A stretch of 29,208 nt of DNA from contig JAZQUG010000027.1 of the NCBI GenBank assembly GCA_045631225.1, positions 1-29,208 on the forward strand, written 5' to 3'. Origin of the DNA: Fimenecus sp045631225. Its GTDB lineage: Bacteria > Bacillota > Clostridia > Oscillospirales > Acutalibacteraceae. The notes beneath the pieces were generated by a model, which was given only the letters and a program-made list of their open reading frames with translations, searched no databases and was not told the origin of the DNA. The position numbers were made by a program, and so were the translations under genes. How positions within the stretch are numbered: position 1 is the stretch's first letter; each line of letters begins with the position of its first letter. This document shows, in pieces, positions 15,601-25,053 of the stretch.

Positions 15601-16542
15601 TTAATAGTTAATCCTTTTTTCTTCAACAACCAAAGGTTTCTCGTCAATGTTATTCTTAATTGAAATAACATATTCAAATAAAATAGAAATAACGATAATT
15701 GCAATTAAAACTGCACCAAGAACAGATCTTAATATTATAGAATTAGCAATACTAAGCATATCTGCTGCAAGAAATCCCGGAACCGCAACAAAACAGAATT
15801 CCAACAGCATTACAACAAGTGCAATTACACAAACAGATATTACTTTTCTTGGAAAACGATTTGAATGTTGCGTAATACCACAAATTGCAAAATCATAATA
15901 TTTATTAAGATTAAATTTTGATTTTCCTTTTTTTCTTGCATCCTGAATATAGTAAACAAAGTCAATACTTGATGCATATTCGGTAACTATTCCTCTTAAA
16001 AAAGGATTATTTACTTTTATCTTATTGAGAATTTCTACAAAGCTTTTATCAAACAATTCAAATTCTGTTGCGTGTGGAAACATATTCACACCAAATATTT
16101 TAATCATTACAAAATAAAAAATTGTTCTCATAAAATAAACGAATTTATTTTCTCTGCTTTGGTTTTTTACACCAAGGACAACCTGAGCTCCCCTTTCCCA
16201 TTTTTCAAGGAATTCAGGAATAACCTCAGGAGGATTCTGCAAATCTGCATGAACTATAATTGCACAATCTCCTTTTGCCTGTTGCATACAGTAAAAAGTG
16301 CTTCTGAGATATCCAAAGTTTCGTGTATAAAAAACACCTTTTACTTCACTATGTTCTGAACAAAGCTTTTCCAGAGCATCACGAGTACCGTCAGTCGAAC
16401 CGTCATCAAAAAATACTATTTCATATGTATAGTTTTCCAGTTTTTTGAACACAGCACTGATTCTATCGTAAATCTCGCTTATCATAGAAATCTCATTATA
16501 AATGGGAACAACTACCGATACGTGCTTTTTATTATTGCACAT
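15601..16542 (-). CDS. Polyprenyl-phosphate-type GT2 glycosyltransferase
   Basis: A 313-residue GT-A enzyme of the DPM1/ArnC/GtrB-like GT2 group, which moves a sugar from a nucleotide donor onto a polyprenyl phosphate at the membrane. Seen: VSVVVPIYNEI (about residues 8-18), FFDDGSTDGT (44-53), RNFGYLRSTF (74-83) and HADLQNPPEVIPEFL (98-112). Two C-terminal membrane helices (about 233-260 and 272-296) anchor it. The DXD metal motif is normally D-A-D-L-Q; here its first residue is histidine (H98-A99-D100), which may change metal or donor binding. It lies 13 bases after the radical SAM gene, with an AGGTG ribosome site, so they are cotranscribed. Confidence 0.9.
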   Translation of the reverse strand: MCNNKKHVSVVVPIYNEISMISEIYDRISAVFKKLENYTYEIVFFDDGSTDGTRDALEKLCSEHSEVKGVFYTRNFGYLRSTFYCMQQAKGDCAIIVHADLQNPPEVIPEFLEKWERGAQVVLGVKNQSRENKFVYFMRTIFYFVMIKIFGVNMFPHATEFELFDKSFVEILNKIKVNNPFLRGIVTEYASSIDFVYYIQDARKKGKSKFNLNKYYDFAICGITQHSNRFPRKVISVCVIALVVMLLEFCFVAVPGFLAADMLSIANSIILRSVLGAVLIAIIVISILFEYVISIKNNIDEKPLVVEEKRINY

Positions 16543-16555
16543 TATTTATCACCTG

Positions 16556-18001
16556 TTATTTTTTTCTGAATATTGTTTTTAACAATTTTATACCGTGCTT
16601 TATATAATTCTTTAATATAATTGGTTTATGTAAACAATAAAACACTTTTTTTATTAAATATCGTGGTCGTAAATAAAATTTAAGTAAATACTTATTTCTG
16701 ATTTCCTGAATCTCATCCATTGTAACTGTTTGAGTGCCAATAGTATTAGGAGAAAAGTAGTCATTACCCCATGCATTACGATTAACGGTACCATATTCAA
16801 TACATTGAGAATACAAGTCCGTACCATAATACGGCATAGCAATATGCACTTCTATAAAATCAGGGTCAATATCAAAAATGAACTCAAGAGTTTCAATTAT
16901 ATCTTCCTTTGTCTCCCATGGGAAACCTATCATAAAGAAACCAAAAAGAGGAAGTCCGGCTTTTTTGATAAGTTTTGCTGCACGAAGATTGTCTTCCTTG
17001 GTTGTGCCTTTTTTTATTCTTTTGAGAGTATCATTACTTCCACTTTCAAATCCTACCGCTATTGTAAAACAACCTGCTTCTTTCAATTTTTGAAGTAATT
17101 CATATTCAAGCGGTTTTACTCTTGAATTAGCTGTAAACTCAATTTTTCCGTGCAATTCCGAATTGATTATCAAATCACACAAAGCCGATGCCCACTCTGC
17201 ATCTATAGTAAATGTATCTGCTTTGAAAAAGAAATTCTTAATGCCGTATTTATAATAACATTCTTCTATTTCTGCAAAGATATTTTCGACACTTCTTTTT
17301 CTGACAGTTTTTCCTGAAATTACAGGAGTCAGACAATATGTACATGCAGACGGACAACCTTTCGACACCTGCATCGTTGCCATAGGTTCACCTGTATCTG
17401 GTCTTGGATACAGTTCATTTTTCATAAGGTCTCTTGCAGGGAAAGGAATATCATCCAAATTATTACACCAACAAGAATAATCTGTTTTTTTGAATACACC
17501 ATCTTTTTTGTAAATGATTCCGGGAATATTATCCAAATCGGCATTTTTACGTACAATACAATCAACCAAATCTCCGATTATTGTATCGATTTCACCACCG
17601 ATAAGATAATTTACATTATCCAATTCAAGTGTTTCAAGAATCTCATCCGGTGTATCAAAGAAAATTGCACCTTTTACAATAAACTCGCAAGAGTGAAAGT
17701 TCTTTATCCAATTTATAAATTCCAAATCACTTAATATTGTTGCATTTGTTGTACTTATAACAATTATATCAGGAAGAAAACGCAATATATCATTCTTAAC
17801 TTCTTCAAGGCTTGTCTTTTCTGTCTGATAGTCCCTTAAAAAAACGCCGTAGCCACGTTTTCTCAAAACTGCAGCAGCATATCCTATATCATTACAAGCA
17901 TGAACAGTTGCAACAGCAGATTCATCCAGATTGCACTGTGCTCGGTCTTCACTTCGTTGATATGCTTTTCCGGGTGGATACAGCAACATTACTTTACTCA
18001 T
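16556..18001 (-). CDS. B12-binding-type radical SAM protein (BchE/elp3-like)
   Basis: A 481-residue protein: an N-terminal Rossmann domain of the cobalamin-binding type (about 1-150), a radical SAM barrel (about 205-410) and a basic C-terminal tail. The iron-sulfur motif is SKGCPSACTYC, giving C216, C220 and C223 (CxxxCxxC). Also visible are the barrel motifs FFFKADTFTID, ANSRV, VGFESGSNDTLKRIKKG and FGFFMIGFPWET. The cobalamin-binding domain lacks the DxHxxG histidine, as in other members that bind B12 without it or have lost it. Start ATG 18001 is favoured because GGAG lies nine bases before it; an in-frame TTG at 18016 is less likely. Family members methylate or rearrange unactivated carbons on lipids, antibiotics or cofactors. 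Its place before a polyprenyl GT2 suggests a lipid or glycan substrate (inference). Confidence 0.88.
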   Translation of the reverse strand: MSKVMLLYPPGKAYQRSEDRAQCNLDESAVATVHACNDIGYAAAVLRKRGYGVFLRDYQTEKTSLEEVKNDILRFLPDIIVISTTNATILSDLEFINWIKNFHSCEFIVKGAIFFDTPDEILETLELDNVNYLIGGEIDTIIGDLVDCIVRKNADLDNIPGIIYKKDGVFKKTDYSCWCNNLDDIPFPARDLMKNELYPRPDTGEPMATMQVSKGCPSACTYCLTPVISGKTVRKRSVENIFAEIEECYYKYGIKNFFFKADTFTIDAEWASALCDLIINSELHGKIEFTANSRVKPLEYELLQKLKEAGCFTIAVGFESGSNDTLKRIKKGTTKEDNLRAAKLIKKAGLPLFGFFMIGFPWETKEDIIETLEFIFDIDPDFIEVHIAMPYYGTDLYSQCIEYGTVNRNAWGNDYFSPNTIGTQTVTMDEIQEIRNKYLLKFYLRPRYLIKKVFYCLHKPIILKNYIKHGIKLLKTIFRKK

Positions 18002-18031
18002 AGCATACTTCTCCAAGATATTATTTAAAAT

Positions 18032-18061
18032 ATTATATCACAAAAAAACGATGAATATCAA
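18032..18061 (-). promoter_or_regulatory. Promoter of the radical SAM/GT2 operon
   Basis: On the minus strand TTGATA (18061-18056) and TATAAT (18037-18032) are 18 bases apart, and a TGA just before the -10 makes it an extended -10. It lies about 30 bases upstream of ATG 18001, giving a short leader. Confidence 0.75.
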
Positions 18062-18129
18062 GTGTTTACAACATATTATTATCAAATAGCGTACTTTTAA
18101 TTGTTGAAAGATAAAGATTCAAACAAAAC

Positions 18130-18173
18130 AATCCCCGATTAGACGGTAATTAAACCTTTTCTAATCAGGGATT
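18130..18173. terminator. Long hairpin terminating the nadB-mscS run
   Basis: AATCCCCGATTAGA (18130-18143) and TCTAATCAGGGATT (18160-18173) pair over 14 positions with one mismatch. On the minus strand the second arm is followed by TTTTGTTTG; on the plus strand by AATTTTTTATT. It lies 12 bases past the mscS stop, so it most likely ends that operon. Confidence 0.75.
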
Positions 18174-18185
18174 AATTTTTTATTC

Positions 18186-19046
18186 TTATATATTATTTAC
18201 ATGAACATCAATCTGGTTATATGGAATCTTGATACCATTTTCATCAAATGCTTTTTTCACATTCTCGATTGTATCAAAGTTTACATCCCAATAATCAGCA
18301 TTTTTACACCAGATACGAACTGTATATGTAAGTGCACTATCACCATGTTCAGAAAGTCTTACAAATGGTTCAGGATTTTTAAGTGCCATTGGATTATTCT
18401 CAATAACCTGACTGATAACCTTCTTAACCGTATCTACATCACAGTCATATGCAGTATTAAATGTAAGGTCAACTCTACGAAGTTCTTCTGATGAATAATT
18501 CTCAATTACAGAATTTGTAAGTGTACCATTCGGAATTGTAATTCTCTTGTTATCAAGAGTTAAAAGTTCTGTATATACAACTGAAATCTCGCTTACGACA
18601 CCACTTTCCCCTGCTGCTTCTATGTAATCTCCAACCTTGAAAGGTTTGAAAAGGAGAATCATAATTCCACCTGCAAAGTTTGAAAGTGAACCCTGTAAAG
18701 CAAGACCGATTGCAGCAGCACAGGTTGTAAGCACTGCAATAAATGATGTTGCAGGTACACCTAAAATCATAAGCACTGTTACAAAGAGAAGTGCATAAAG
18801 TACAACGCTTACAAAACTTACTGCAAAGGAACGAAGACTTGAATCAACCTTGTCAAGCGCAGGAGATGTTCTTATCCACTTTTTAAGCCATTTAATTGCC
18901 TTCAAGCCAATTATCACAAGGACAATTACTGCAAGAATTTTAAATCCTGATGTAGTTGCAAAATCAACAAGTTTGTTTATCAACTGTTCAAAACCTACAC
19001 CTTTTATGATTTCTGCAAGTTCTGTTTTTAACTGTTCAAAATTCAT
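18186..19046 (-). CDS. mscS: Small-conductance mechanosensitive channel MscS
   Basis: A 286-residue MscS channel that opens under membrane tension to release solutes during hypo-osmotic shock. Three membrane helices: about residues 34-53, 70-93 and the pore helix from 99. The TM3 pore sequence AAAIGLALQGSLSNFAGGIMILLFKPFKVGDYIE (about 110-143, split here only by family knowledge) has the expected Gly/Ala packing and the conserved KPFKVGDYIE end. The beta and C-terminal cytoplasmic domains follow (TLDNKRITIPNGTLTNSVIENYS, then VDLTF). The length equals E. coli MscS. It is the last gene of a same-strand run, 27 bases after the LRR protein gene, before a hairpin terminator. Confidence 0.95.
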   Translation of the reverse strand: MNFEQLKTELAEIIKGVGFEQLINKLVDFATTSGFKILAVIVLVIIGLKAIKWLKKWIRTSPALDKVDSSLRSFAVSFVSVVLYALLFVTVLMILGVPATSFIAVLTTCAAAIGLALQGSLSNFAGGIMILLFKPFKVGDYIEAAGESGVVSEISVVYTELLTLDNKRITIPNGTLTNSVIENYSSEELRRVDLTFNTAYDCDVDTVKKVISQVIENNPMALKNPEPFVRLSEHGDSALTYTVRIWCKNADYWDVNFDTIENVKKAFDENGIKIPYNQIDVHVNNI

Positions 19047-19073
19047 TTATCCCTCTACTCCTGAAAAATATAA

Positions 19074-20726
19074 TTAATCTAAACCGAAAAGTGCTCTGAA
19101 GAAATCAATGATTCTCTGCCATAATGAGTAATTACCCACTACTTCAAATTCAAAATCAGTATTGTTCTTGATGTACTTATATGCTGTTGTATTTTTGATT
19201 AATTCAAATGTAACATTATCACAACCGTTGAAAGCATTATCCTCAAAATACTGAACTGTCTTTGAAAGATAAATTGTCTTAAGCTTTGGACAATCAAGGA
19301 ATGCGTTCATACCTACATAAGAAACGCCTTCTTCAAGTCTTACACTTTCAAGCTCTTTACAGCCTTTGAATGCAGCTTCATAGATATAACAATCGTCACC
19401 GTAAATTGTTACATTTTTAAGTCCTGTATTTGCGAACGCAAGTTCTCCAATACCATAAACACTTTCGCTGAATGTCACATCTGTAAGAGATGTACAATTT
19501 TCAAATGCTGAAACACCAAATTCCCAAACATTATGGAGATCGATTTTCTTAAGGTTTGTGCAGTTGCGGAATGCATTTGCTCCAACATACATCAACATAT
19601 TAGCATCAAACTCTTCGATTGTGCTACTATTAAAAGCGTAAGCATCTATTAAAGCAATTGTCTTTCCTGAAACTTTTTTAACATTTTTATTGTTATAGAA
19701 GGCAAACGCACCGATACCTGCTACATTGTCATCAAGAGTCAACTCAGCAGGTGTTTTACTTGGAATGTAATATTCAAGCATATATAACGTGTTCACGAGA
19801 GCTTCCATATCAACTAAGTCTGAAATGTCCGAATAAACAGCATCACCTTTTACGATATATGTCTCATTAGCAGGGTCAATTGTGATTGTTTCCAAATATT
19901 TGCAATTATTAAAAGCACCGCTGATATAATAAACATTTGGTCCTAAATGAATTGACTTAATTTTTGTATTTGCAAAAGAATCATAACCGATTTCATATAC
20001 ATTTTTACCAAGAGTTACTTTTTCAAGATTTACACAATCCTTAAATGCACCCTCATCAATATATCCAACACTGTCAGGAATTGTAATTTCCTTTAAGTTA
20101 CGACAAGATGCAAATGCATAATATGGAATTTCTGTAATGTTTTCATTGATTACAACACTCTTTACACCTGACATAAAGAAGCAGTTGTTTGAAAGAATAT
20201 TGATTTCATCAGGAATTACATATTTATCTGCATTTCCTATATATGAATAAAGTACATTTTGTCCAAAAATTGCTTCATCCTTTGAATAAATCTCAGCCTC
20301 AAAAGGTGTTGTTGAGAAAACACTATATCCAAAATAATCAAAATAACAACTATTCGGGATAATTACATTTTCAAGATAATCACAAGTTGAAAATGCATAG
20401 TCACCAATATATTTTATAGTATCAGGAAGTGTAATTGATGTAAACAATGACTTATAAAAAGCTTCAGTTTCAACACCAACAACAGTATATTTATCACCAC
20501 GATAAGTAACTGTTTCGGGAATTGCAACCGCTCCTGCAGGTTTGGGATTTTCGACATCTGCCTCATAACCTACAACATAAGCTTCATCGTCGTAAAAGCT
20601 ATAATAGAGGTCATTGATTTCTGCATCAGAATAACCACTCCACACAACTTCTTCCGCTGATGCTGTAACGCTGAATACTGATAACATCATTACAAGCACT
20701 AAACATACTGATAAAATCTTTTTCAT
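19074..20726 (-). CDS. Secreted BspA-type leucine-rich repeat protein
   Basis: A 550-residue exported protein. The signal peptide is clear: MKK, then ILSVCLVLVMMLSVF, with cleavage likely after TASA (about residues 24-25). The mature protein is made of irregular LRR_5/BspA repeats from about residue 65 to 515, each built on patterns like AFxxCxxLxxVxIPxxVxxIG; about a dozen AF or NC/GC repeats can be counted. There is no sortase motif, SLH domain or C-terminal membrane span. The protein ends in a short amphipathic tail, SLWQRIIDFFRALFGLD. Related proteins bind host or microbial surface ligands; the target is unknown. The start has an AGGAG ribosome site, and it follows the alpha-mannosidase gene by about 20 bases. 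Confidence 0.9.
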   Translation of the reverse strand: MKKILSVCLVLVMMLSVFSVTASAEEVVWSGYSDAEINDLYYSFYDDEAYVVGYEADVENPKPAGAVAIPETVTYRGDKYTVVGVETEAFYKSLFTSITLPDTIKYIGDYAFSTCDYLENVIIPNSCYFDYFGYSVFSTTPFEAEIYSKDEAIFGQNVLYSYIGNADKYVIPDEINILSNNCFFMSGVKSVVINENITEIPYYAFASCRNLKEITIPDSVGYIDEGAFKDCVNLEKVTLGKNVYEIGYDSFANTKIKSIHLGPNVYYISGAFNNCKYLETITIDPANETYIVKGDAVYSDISDLVDMEALVNTLYMLEYYIPSKTPAELTLDDNVAGIGAFAFYNNKNVKKVSGKTIALIDAYAFNSSTIEEFDANMLMYVGANAFRNCTNLKKIDLHNVWEFGVSAFENCTSLTDVTFSESVYGIGELAFANTGLKNVTIYGDDCYIYEAAFKGCKELESVRLEEGVSYVGMNAFLDCPKLKTIYLSKTVQYFEDNAFNGCDNVTFELIKNTTAYKYIKNNTDFEFEVVGNYSLWQRIIDFFRALFGLD

Positions 20727-20747
20727 AATAATATTCTCCTTTACTCT

Positions 20748-23700
20748 TTATTTGATAATTTTTATTGTATTGATTTCAAATGGCTTGAAATCAACTGCAA
20801 CCGTATTATCAACAACATCCAATTCCTGAATATTGTTTTCAAGCATATCACAAAGGTATGCTTTTTTCACATTGAAGCCAAATTTCACATTAGCTGTTGT
20901 TCGTTTATTAAAGTATTCACAACCACGAAGAATAATGCTGTCTTCTGTTTCTGCTTTCTTTGCAGTTTCAAAGATTACGTTGTCGCAATCAACGGTGAAT
21001 AATGAATACTCATTTACAAGAGTACCCTTGTTATCCCCTGCTTTTCTGCAAACCATAGGAATATTAAGGTCATATGCTTTCCGGATTGTTCCCGCTTCTC
21101 TGTAATCCCCTGCATGTGGATAAAGAGAATATGTAAAGTAATGTTCACACTTATCTGCATCCGGGTCAGGGAATGTACCGCATTTAAGAAGCGTAATACT
21201 CATTACTCCATCGTGAATTGCGTGACCATATTTACAGTCATTGAGAAGGCTGACACCATAGCCATATTCAGACAAGTCACAATATTTATGAGCACACACC
21301 TCAAAACGAGCAGCATCCCAGCTTGTGTTCTTATGAGTCGGACGTTCAACCGAGCCAAACTGAATATCATAAGTTGCCTTATTTGCATTTACATCCACAG
21401 GGAATGCGGTTTTGAGAACAAGATGTGATTCTTTCCAATCCATATAAGTCTCAAAGTCAATCTTATCAATGTTGTTATAAAGATAGATATTCTGAACTAT
21501 TGTACTGTTCTTAAACTTCTTTGTAATCTTGAGACCTGCACGTTCACCCTCATTAAGGATTTCAACGTTTTCCACCTTATCGGCTTCCCAATGCTTTTCT
21601 GTGTAATAACTACTGATTTCCCAGTTATCATATTCTCTTGGATAGTCTTCATAAGCAGTGATAACGTTACCACGCTGACCGTTTTTGAGAACTTCACGGC
21701 TGTTTCTCTTGTCATATATGCTTGTGAATGTTCCTTTTTCATCAAGAGTCAAACGGAAGAAATCATTTTCCATTGAGTTTTCTGTAACTGTAATTTTGCT
21801 TGGCTCATCAACAGGATTAATCACCTTGTATCCCTTTGCAGGAATGTCCGGAGCATAAATCCACTTGCCATCAACCTCAACTGCACCACTATTAACAAAT
21901 GAATGTGGATTGAATACAACATAACCGTCTGTAGCTTCAACATTTTCTGCAATTTCAGTTGTTGTATCGTTGATAATTTCATTACCAACTGCACCAATTT
22001 CTTCGTACTGTGCCACAGAATCAACATAAACCTCGTTGATTGATGAACCGGGGATAATATCGTGGAACTGGTTGAGAAGAATTGTTTCCCAAGCGTTCAT
22101 CATATCTTCCTTACGATATTTATATCCGTTAAGATGCTCGTTAATAAGAGAAAGTGTTTCAGCACGCTGGAACATAAATTCACTCTTACGGTTATATCTC
22201 TTGTTCTTTGCCTGTGAAGTATATGTACCACGGTGGAATTCAAGATAAAGCTCACCATTCCAATGTGGAATTCGAGGATTGTTCTCCGTCTTTGACTTAA
22301 TGTCGTCAAAGAATTCACCTGAAAACGCCATTATTGGTGTACTTGTTCCCGGGATACCGTGTTCTAATCGACGGAAATACTCTAAATCCTTAGCGTAAGG
22401 TCCACCACCACCATCACCGAAACCAAATGTCATAAGAACATTGTCATAAAGGTCTTTCTGCTGATAACGGTCATAAGCACCACGAAGCTGACTCGCATTG
22501 AGCTTTCCGTTATATGTAACATTTGTTGCAGGCTCTCTGCCCTTAACCTTATCCTGTGCTGTCATAAAGTGAGTAAAAACAGGTGTGTTATCAATACCAT
22601 GCCAGATAAATGTATCATAAGGCATTTTGTTCATTTCGTTCCAACCGATTTTTGATGTAACGAACTTATCCACACCACATTTTTGTAAAATCTGTGGTAA
22701 TGCTGCTGAATAACCGAAAACGTCAGGTAACCAAAGGATTTTACTGTCAACGCCGAATTCGTCTTTCATAAAGCGCTTACCATAAATAAACTGACGAACT
22801 AAGCTTTCACCTGAGCAAAGGTTACAATCGGCTTCAACCCACATACCACCTTCAACTTCCCAACGACCAAGACGAACCATTTCTTTAACTTCTTCGTAAA
22901 GCTCAGGTGCATCCATTTTAAGGTACTTGTAAAGCTGTGGCTGACTTGACATAAACTTATATTCAGGGTACTTCTTCATAAGTGTAAGTACTGTTGAGAA
23001 TGAACGAAGAATTTTTTCACGAGTCTGTGCGAGAGTCCATTCCCAGGCAACGTCAATATGAGTATGACCTATGCAGAATGCAAAAACATCACCCTTGTGA
23101 CAGTATTTACCGTAAAATTCTGTTTTGAGATAGTCAATAGCCTTATCGAGAGATGCATAATACTCATCAGAATATGGACTTCTCATATCAATCAAATTAA
23201 GTGCATTATTAAGATGCTTTTTAATTTCAAAATAATTTCTTGAATTCTCATCCTCAAAGGCCAGAATCTCAAAAGGTACTTTTATATCGTAATAAAGCTG
23301 TTTTGTCTTACCATCAATAAGCTGAAGATTTGTTACAAAATCAACATATTCATCGTGAACACTACCTGAGTAAGCATAAAGGTAAACTTTATGAGTGCCA
23401 TTTGACAAAAATACCTCACGATGGTTTTTGTCAATACCCTGCTGAAGCTTACCATCAACATAAGCTATAAACTGTGGGTTAATATCACACCAGCCAAGAC
23501 GAGCATCAGAAGCTACTGCTAACTGGATTTCACCATTCCAGTTTTCAGGAACCTGAATCTCATTATAAAACCAAGCGTGTTTATCCTTTTTGCCACCCCA
23601 ACGATTAAGATATGGTGTAAAAAGAGTAAAACTGTCGTCAATTTCTGGTAATGTGTTATCAAGTTTATAATCACATTCTTTATAAAGAAAATTTGTTACA

Positions 23701-23780
23701 GGAATATTCTCTTTAACTACAAGTTTCTCAAATTCCTCAAGAAACACATTAATTCTGTCTTCAATAAAATCTTTGTACAT
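20748..23780 (-). CDS. Alpha-mannosidase, glycoside hydrolase family 38
   Basis: A 1010-residue GH38 enzyme that releases mannose from alpha-mannosides such as processed N-glycans. No signal peptide is present, so it acts in the cytoplasm on imported oligosaccharides. An N-terminal beta domain (about 50-170) precedes the catalytic barrel: GHTHIDVAWEW with zinc ligands H241 and D243, EGGMWVEADCNLCSGESLVRQ, the nucleophile D353 in WLPDVFGYSAALPQIL, and a later zinc-ligand histidine in NQFHDIIPGSSINEVY. The large GH38 C-terminal beta domains (about 640-1010) complete it. The length is typical of bacterial ManA-like enzymes. It lies 23 bases after folC. No mannoside transporter is next to it. Confidence 0.95.
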   Translation of the reverse strand: MYKDFIEDRINVFLEEFEKLVVKENIPVTNFLYKECDYKLDNTLPEIDDSFTLFTPYLNRWGGKKDKHAWFYNEIQVPENWNGEIQLAVASDARLGWCDINPQFIAYVDGKLQQGIDKNHREVFLSNGTHKVYLYAYSGSVHDEYVDFVTNLQLIDGKTKQLYYDIKVPFEILAFEDENSRNYFEIKKHLNNALNLIDMRSPYSDEYYASLDKAIDYLKTEFYGKYCHKGDVFAFCIGHTHIDVAWEWTLAQTREKILRSFSTVLTLMKKYPEYKFMSSQPQLYKYLKMDAPELYEEVKEMVRLGRWEVEGGMWVEADCNLCSGESLVRQFIYGKRFMKDEFGVDSKILWLPDVFGYSAALPQILQKCGVDKFVTSKIGWNEMNKMPYDTFIWHGIDNTPVFTHFMTAQDKVKGREPATNVTYNGKLNASQLRGAYDRYQQKDLYDNVLMTFGFGDGGGGPYAKDLEYFRRLEHGIPGTSTPIMAFSGEFFDDIKSKTENNPRIPHWNGELYLEFHRGTYTSQAKNKRYNRKSEFMFQRAETLSLINEHLNGYKYRKEDMMNAWETILLNQFHDIIPGSSINEVYVDSVAQYEEIGAVGNEIINDTTTEIAENVEATDGYVVFNPHSFVNSGAVEVDGKWIYAPDIPAKGYKVINPVDEPSKITVTENSMENDFFRLTLDEKGTFTSIYDKRNSREVLKNGQRGNVITAYEDYPREYDNWEISSYYTEKHWEADKVENVEILNEGERAGLKITKKFKNSTIVQNIYLYNNIDKIDFETYMDWKESHLVLKTAFPVDVNANKATYDIQFGSVERPTHKNTSWDAARFEVCAHKYCDLSEYGYGVSLLNDCKYGHAIHDGVMSITLLKCGTFPDPDADKCEHYFTYSLYPHAGDYREAGTIRKAYDLNIPMVCRKAGDNKGTLVNEYSLFTVDCDNVIFETAKKAETEDSIILRGCEYFNKRTTANVKFGFNVKKAYLCDMLENNIQELDVVDNTVAVDFKPFEINTIKIIK

Positions 23781-23803
23781 AAGGTATTCCGCCTTTCTTT
23801 AAA

Positions 23804-25051
23804 CTACTCTGAAAAAATGTCACTCATTAAATAAAATGAACCACACACAAGAACTGTGTCATCTTCGTCAGAGTTTGAAAGAATATATTTATAACCCTCT
23901 TTGGGATTATTTATGAAATTTATATTTTTGCAGTATTTTTCTGCTATTTCTTTTAACTTATCACCATTTAATGCTCTTGGATTTGAAGGTGTAACAGTAA
24001 CAACTGACTTACAGAGTGGTGCAATCTTCTGCACATACCCTTCTACATCCTTATCAGCCATAAGACCTATAAGCATTTTTATATTCTGAACATTGTATTT
24101 TGTGAGGAAAGTATGTAAAGCACTTGCACAACCCTCATTATGACCACCATCACGGATAATCAATGGTTTTTCACCGATTATTTCCATTCGTGCAATCATT
24201 CTTGTATTGAAAATTCCTTGTTTTATTGATTCTTGTGATATTCCAAGTACCTTTGCACACTCAATAGCATTTACAGTATTTTCAATCTGGTGAATACCTG
24301 CAAGATGTGTTGTATATTCTTTTCCACCATATAAAAATGTCATTTCACTTATTGTATCGGAAATAAGTTTGACCTCTTTTGGGTTTGTAATTATTAATTC
24401 ACTTTTCTTTTCCGCTGATTTTTCTGTAATAACCTTTAATGCTTCTTTTGTCTGATTAAATGATGTTATTACAGGAACATTTTCCTTGATAATTCCACAT
24501 TTTTCAAAAGCAATTTTTTCGACGGTATCACCTAAAATTGCCACATGGTCAAGTGAAATGGATGTAATTACAACTGCCTTGGGCTTTTTAACAACATTTG
24601 TTGCATCAAAACGACCACCCAGACCAACTTCAAGTACAACATAGTCACAACCTGCCATAACAAAACAAAGAAAGGCTGAAACTGTTATTGCTTCAAATTC
24701 AGTGATAATAATATCTTTTTTATTCAGTTCTTCAATTTTTTCACGAACTTCAGTTACACATTCTGCAAAAAGATTTTTACTGACATTTTTACCATCAATC
24801 TGTATTCTTTCGCAGAAATCAATTACATAAGGTGAAGTGAAAAGTCCTGTTTTATGTCCATCAGTTATAAGCATATTGGCAATCATTGTGGAGGTTGAGC
24901 CTTTTCCGTTTGTACCTGCTATGTGAACAATCTTAAGTTTATCCTGTGGATTATCCAACAAATCAAGGAGCATAGAAATTCGCTCAAGACCGGGTTTTAT
25001 TCCAAATGCCAATAACGAATGGATATATTCTACTGATTCATTAAAATTCAT
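23804..25051 (-). CDS. folC: Bifunctional folylpolyglutamate / dihydrofolate synthase
   Basis: A 415-residue Mur-ligase-fold enzyme that adds glutamate to dihydropteroate and folates in an ATP-dependent reaction. Seen: HIAGTNGKGSTSTMIANML P-loop (residues 43-61), TSPYVIDFCERIQIDG (76-91), LEVGLGGRFDATNVV (about 140-154), SLDHVAILGDTVEKIAFEK (about 170-188) with the conserved histidine, and RDGGHNEGCASAL (about 291-303). The C-terminal domain is normal. It starts two bases after the nadC stop, so the cofactor genes are cotranscribed. A dedicated dihydrofolate synthase role cannot be separated from the bifunctional one by sequence. Confidence 0.95.
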   Translation of the reverse strand: MNFNESVEYIHSLLAFGIKPGLERISMLLDLLDNPQDKLKIVHIAGTNGKGSTSTMIANMLITDGHKTGLFTSPYVIDFCERIQIDGKNVSKNLFAECVTEVREKIEELNKKDIIITEFEAITVSAFLCFVMAGCDYVVLEVGLGGRFDATNVVKKPKAVVITSISLDHVAILGDTVEKIAFEKCGIIKENVPVITSFNQTKEALKVITEKSAEKKSELIITNPKEVKLISDTISEMTFLYGGKEYTTHLAGIHQIENTVNAIECAKVLGISQESIKQGIFNTRMIARMEIIGEKPLIIRDGGHNEGCASALHTFLTKYNVQNIKMLIGLMADKDVEGYVQKIAPLCKSVVTVTPSNPRALNGDKLKEIAEKYCKNINFINNPKEGYKYILSNSDEDDTVLVCGSFYLMSDIFSE

Positions 25052-25053
25052 AC

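Noticed and set aside
18002..18016. TTG start for the radical SAM protein
   Set aside because: The TTG codon overlaps the GGAG ribosome site that serves ATG 18001; homologues start at the MSKVMLLYPP-like segment.
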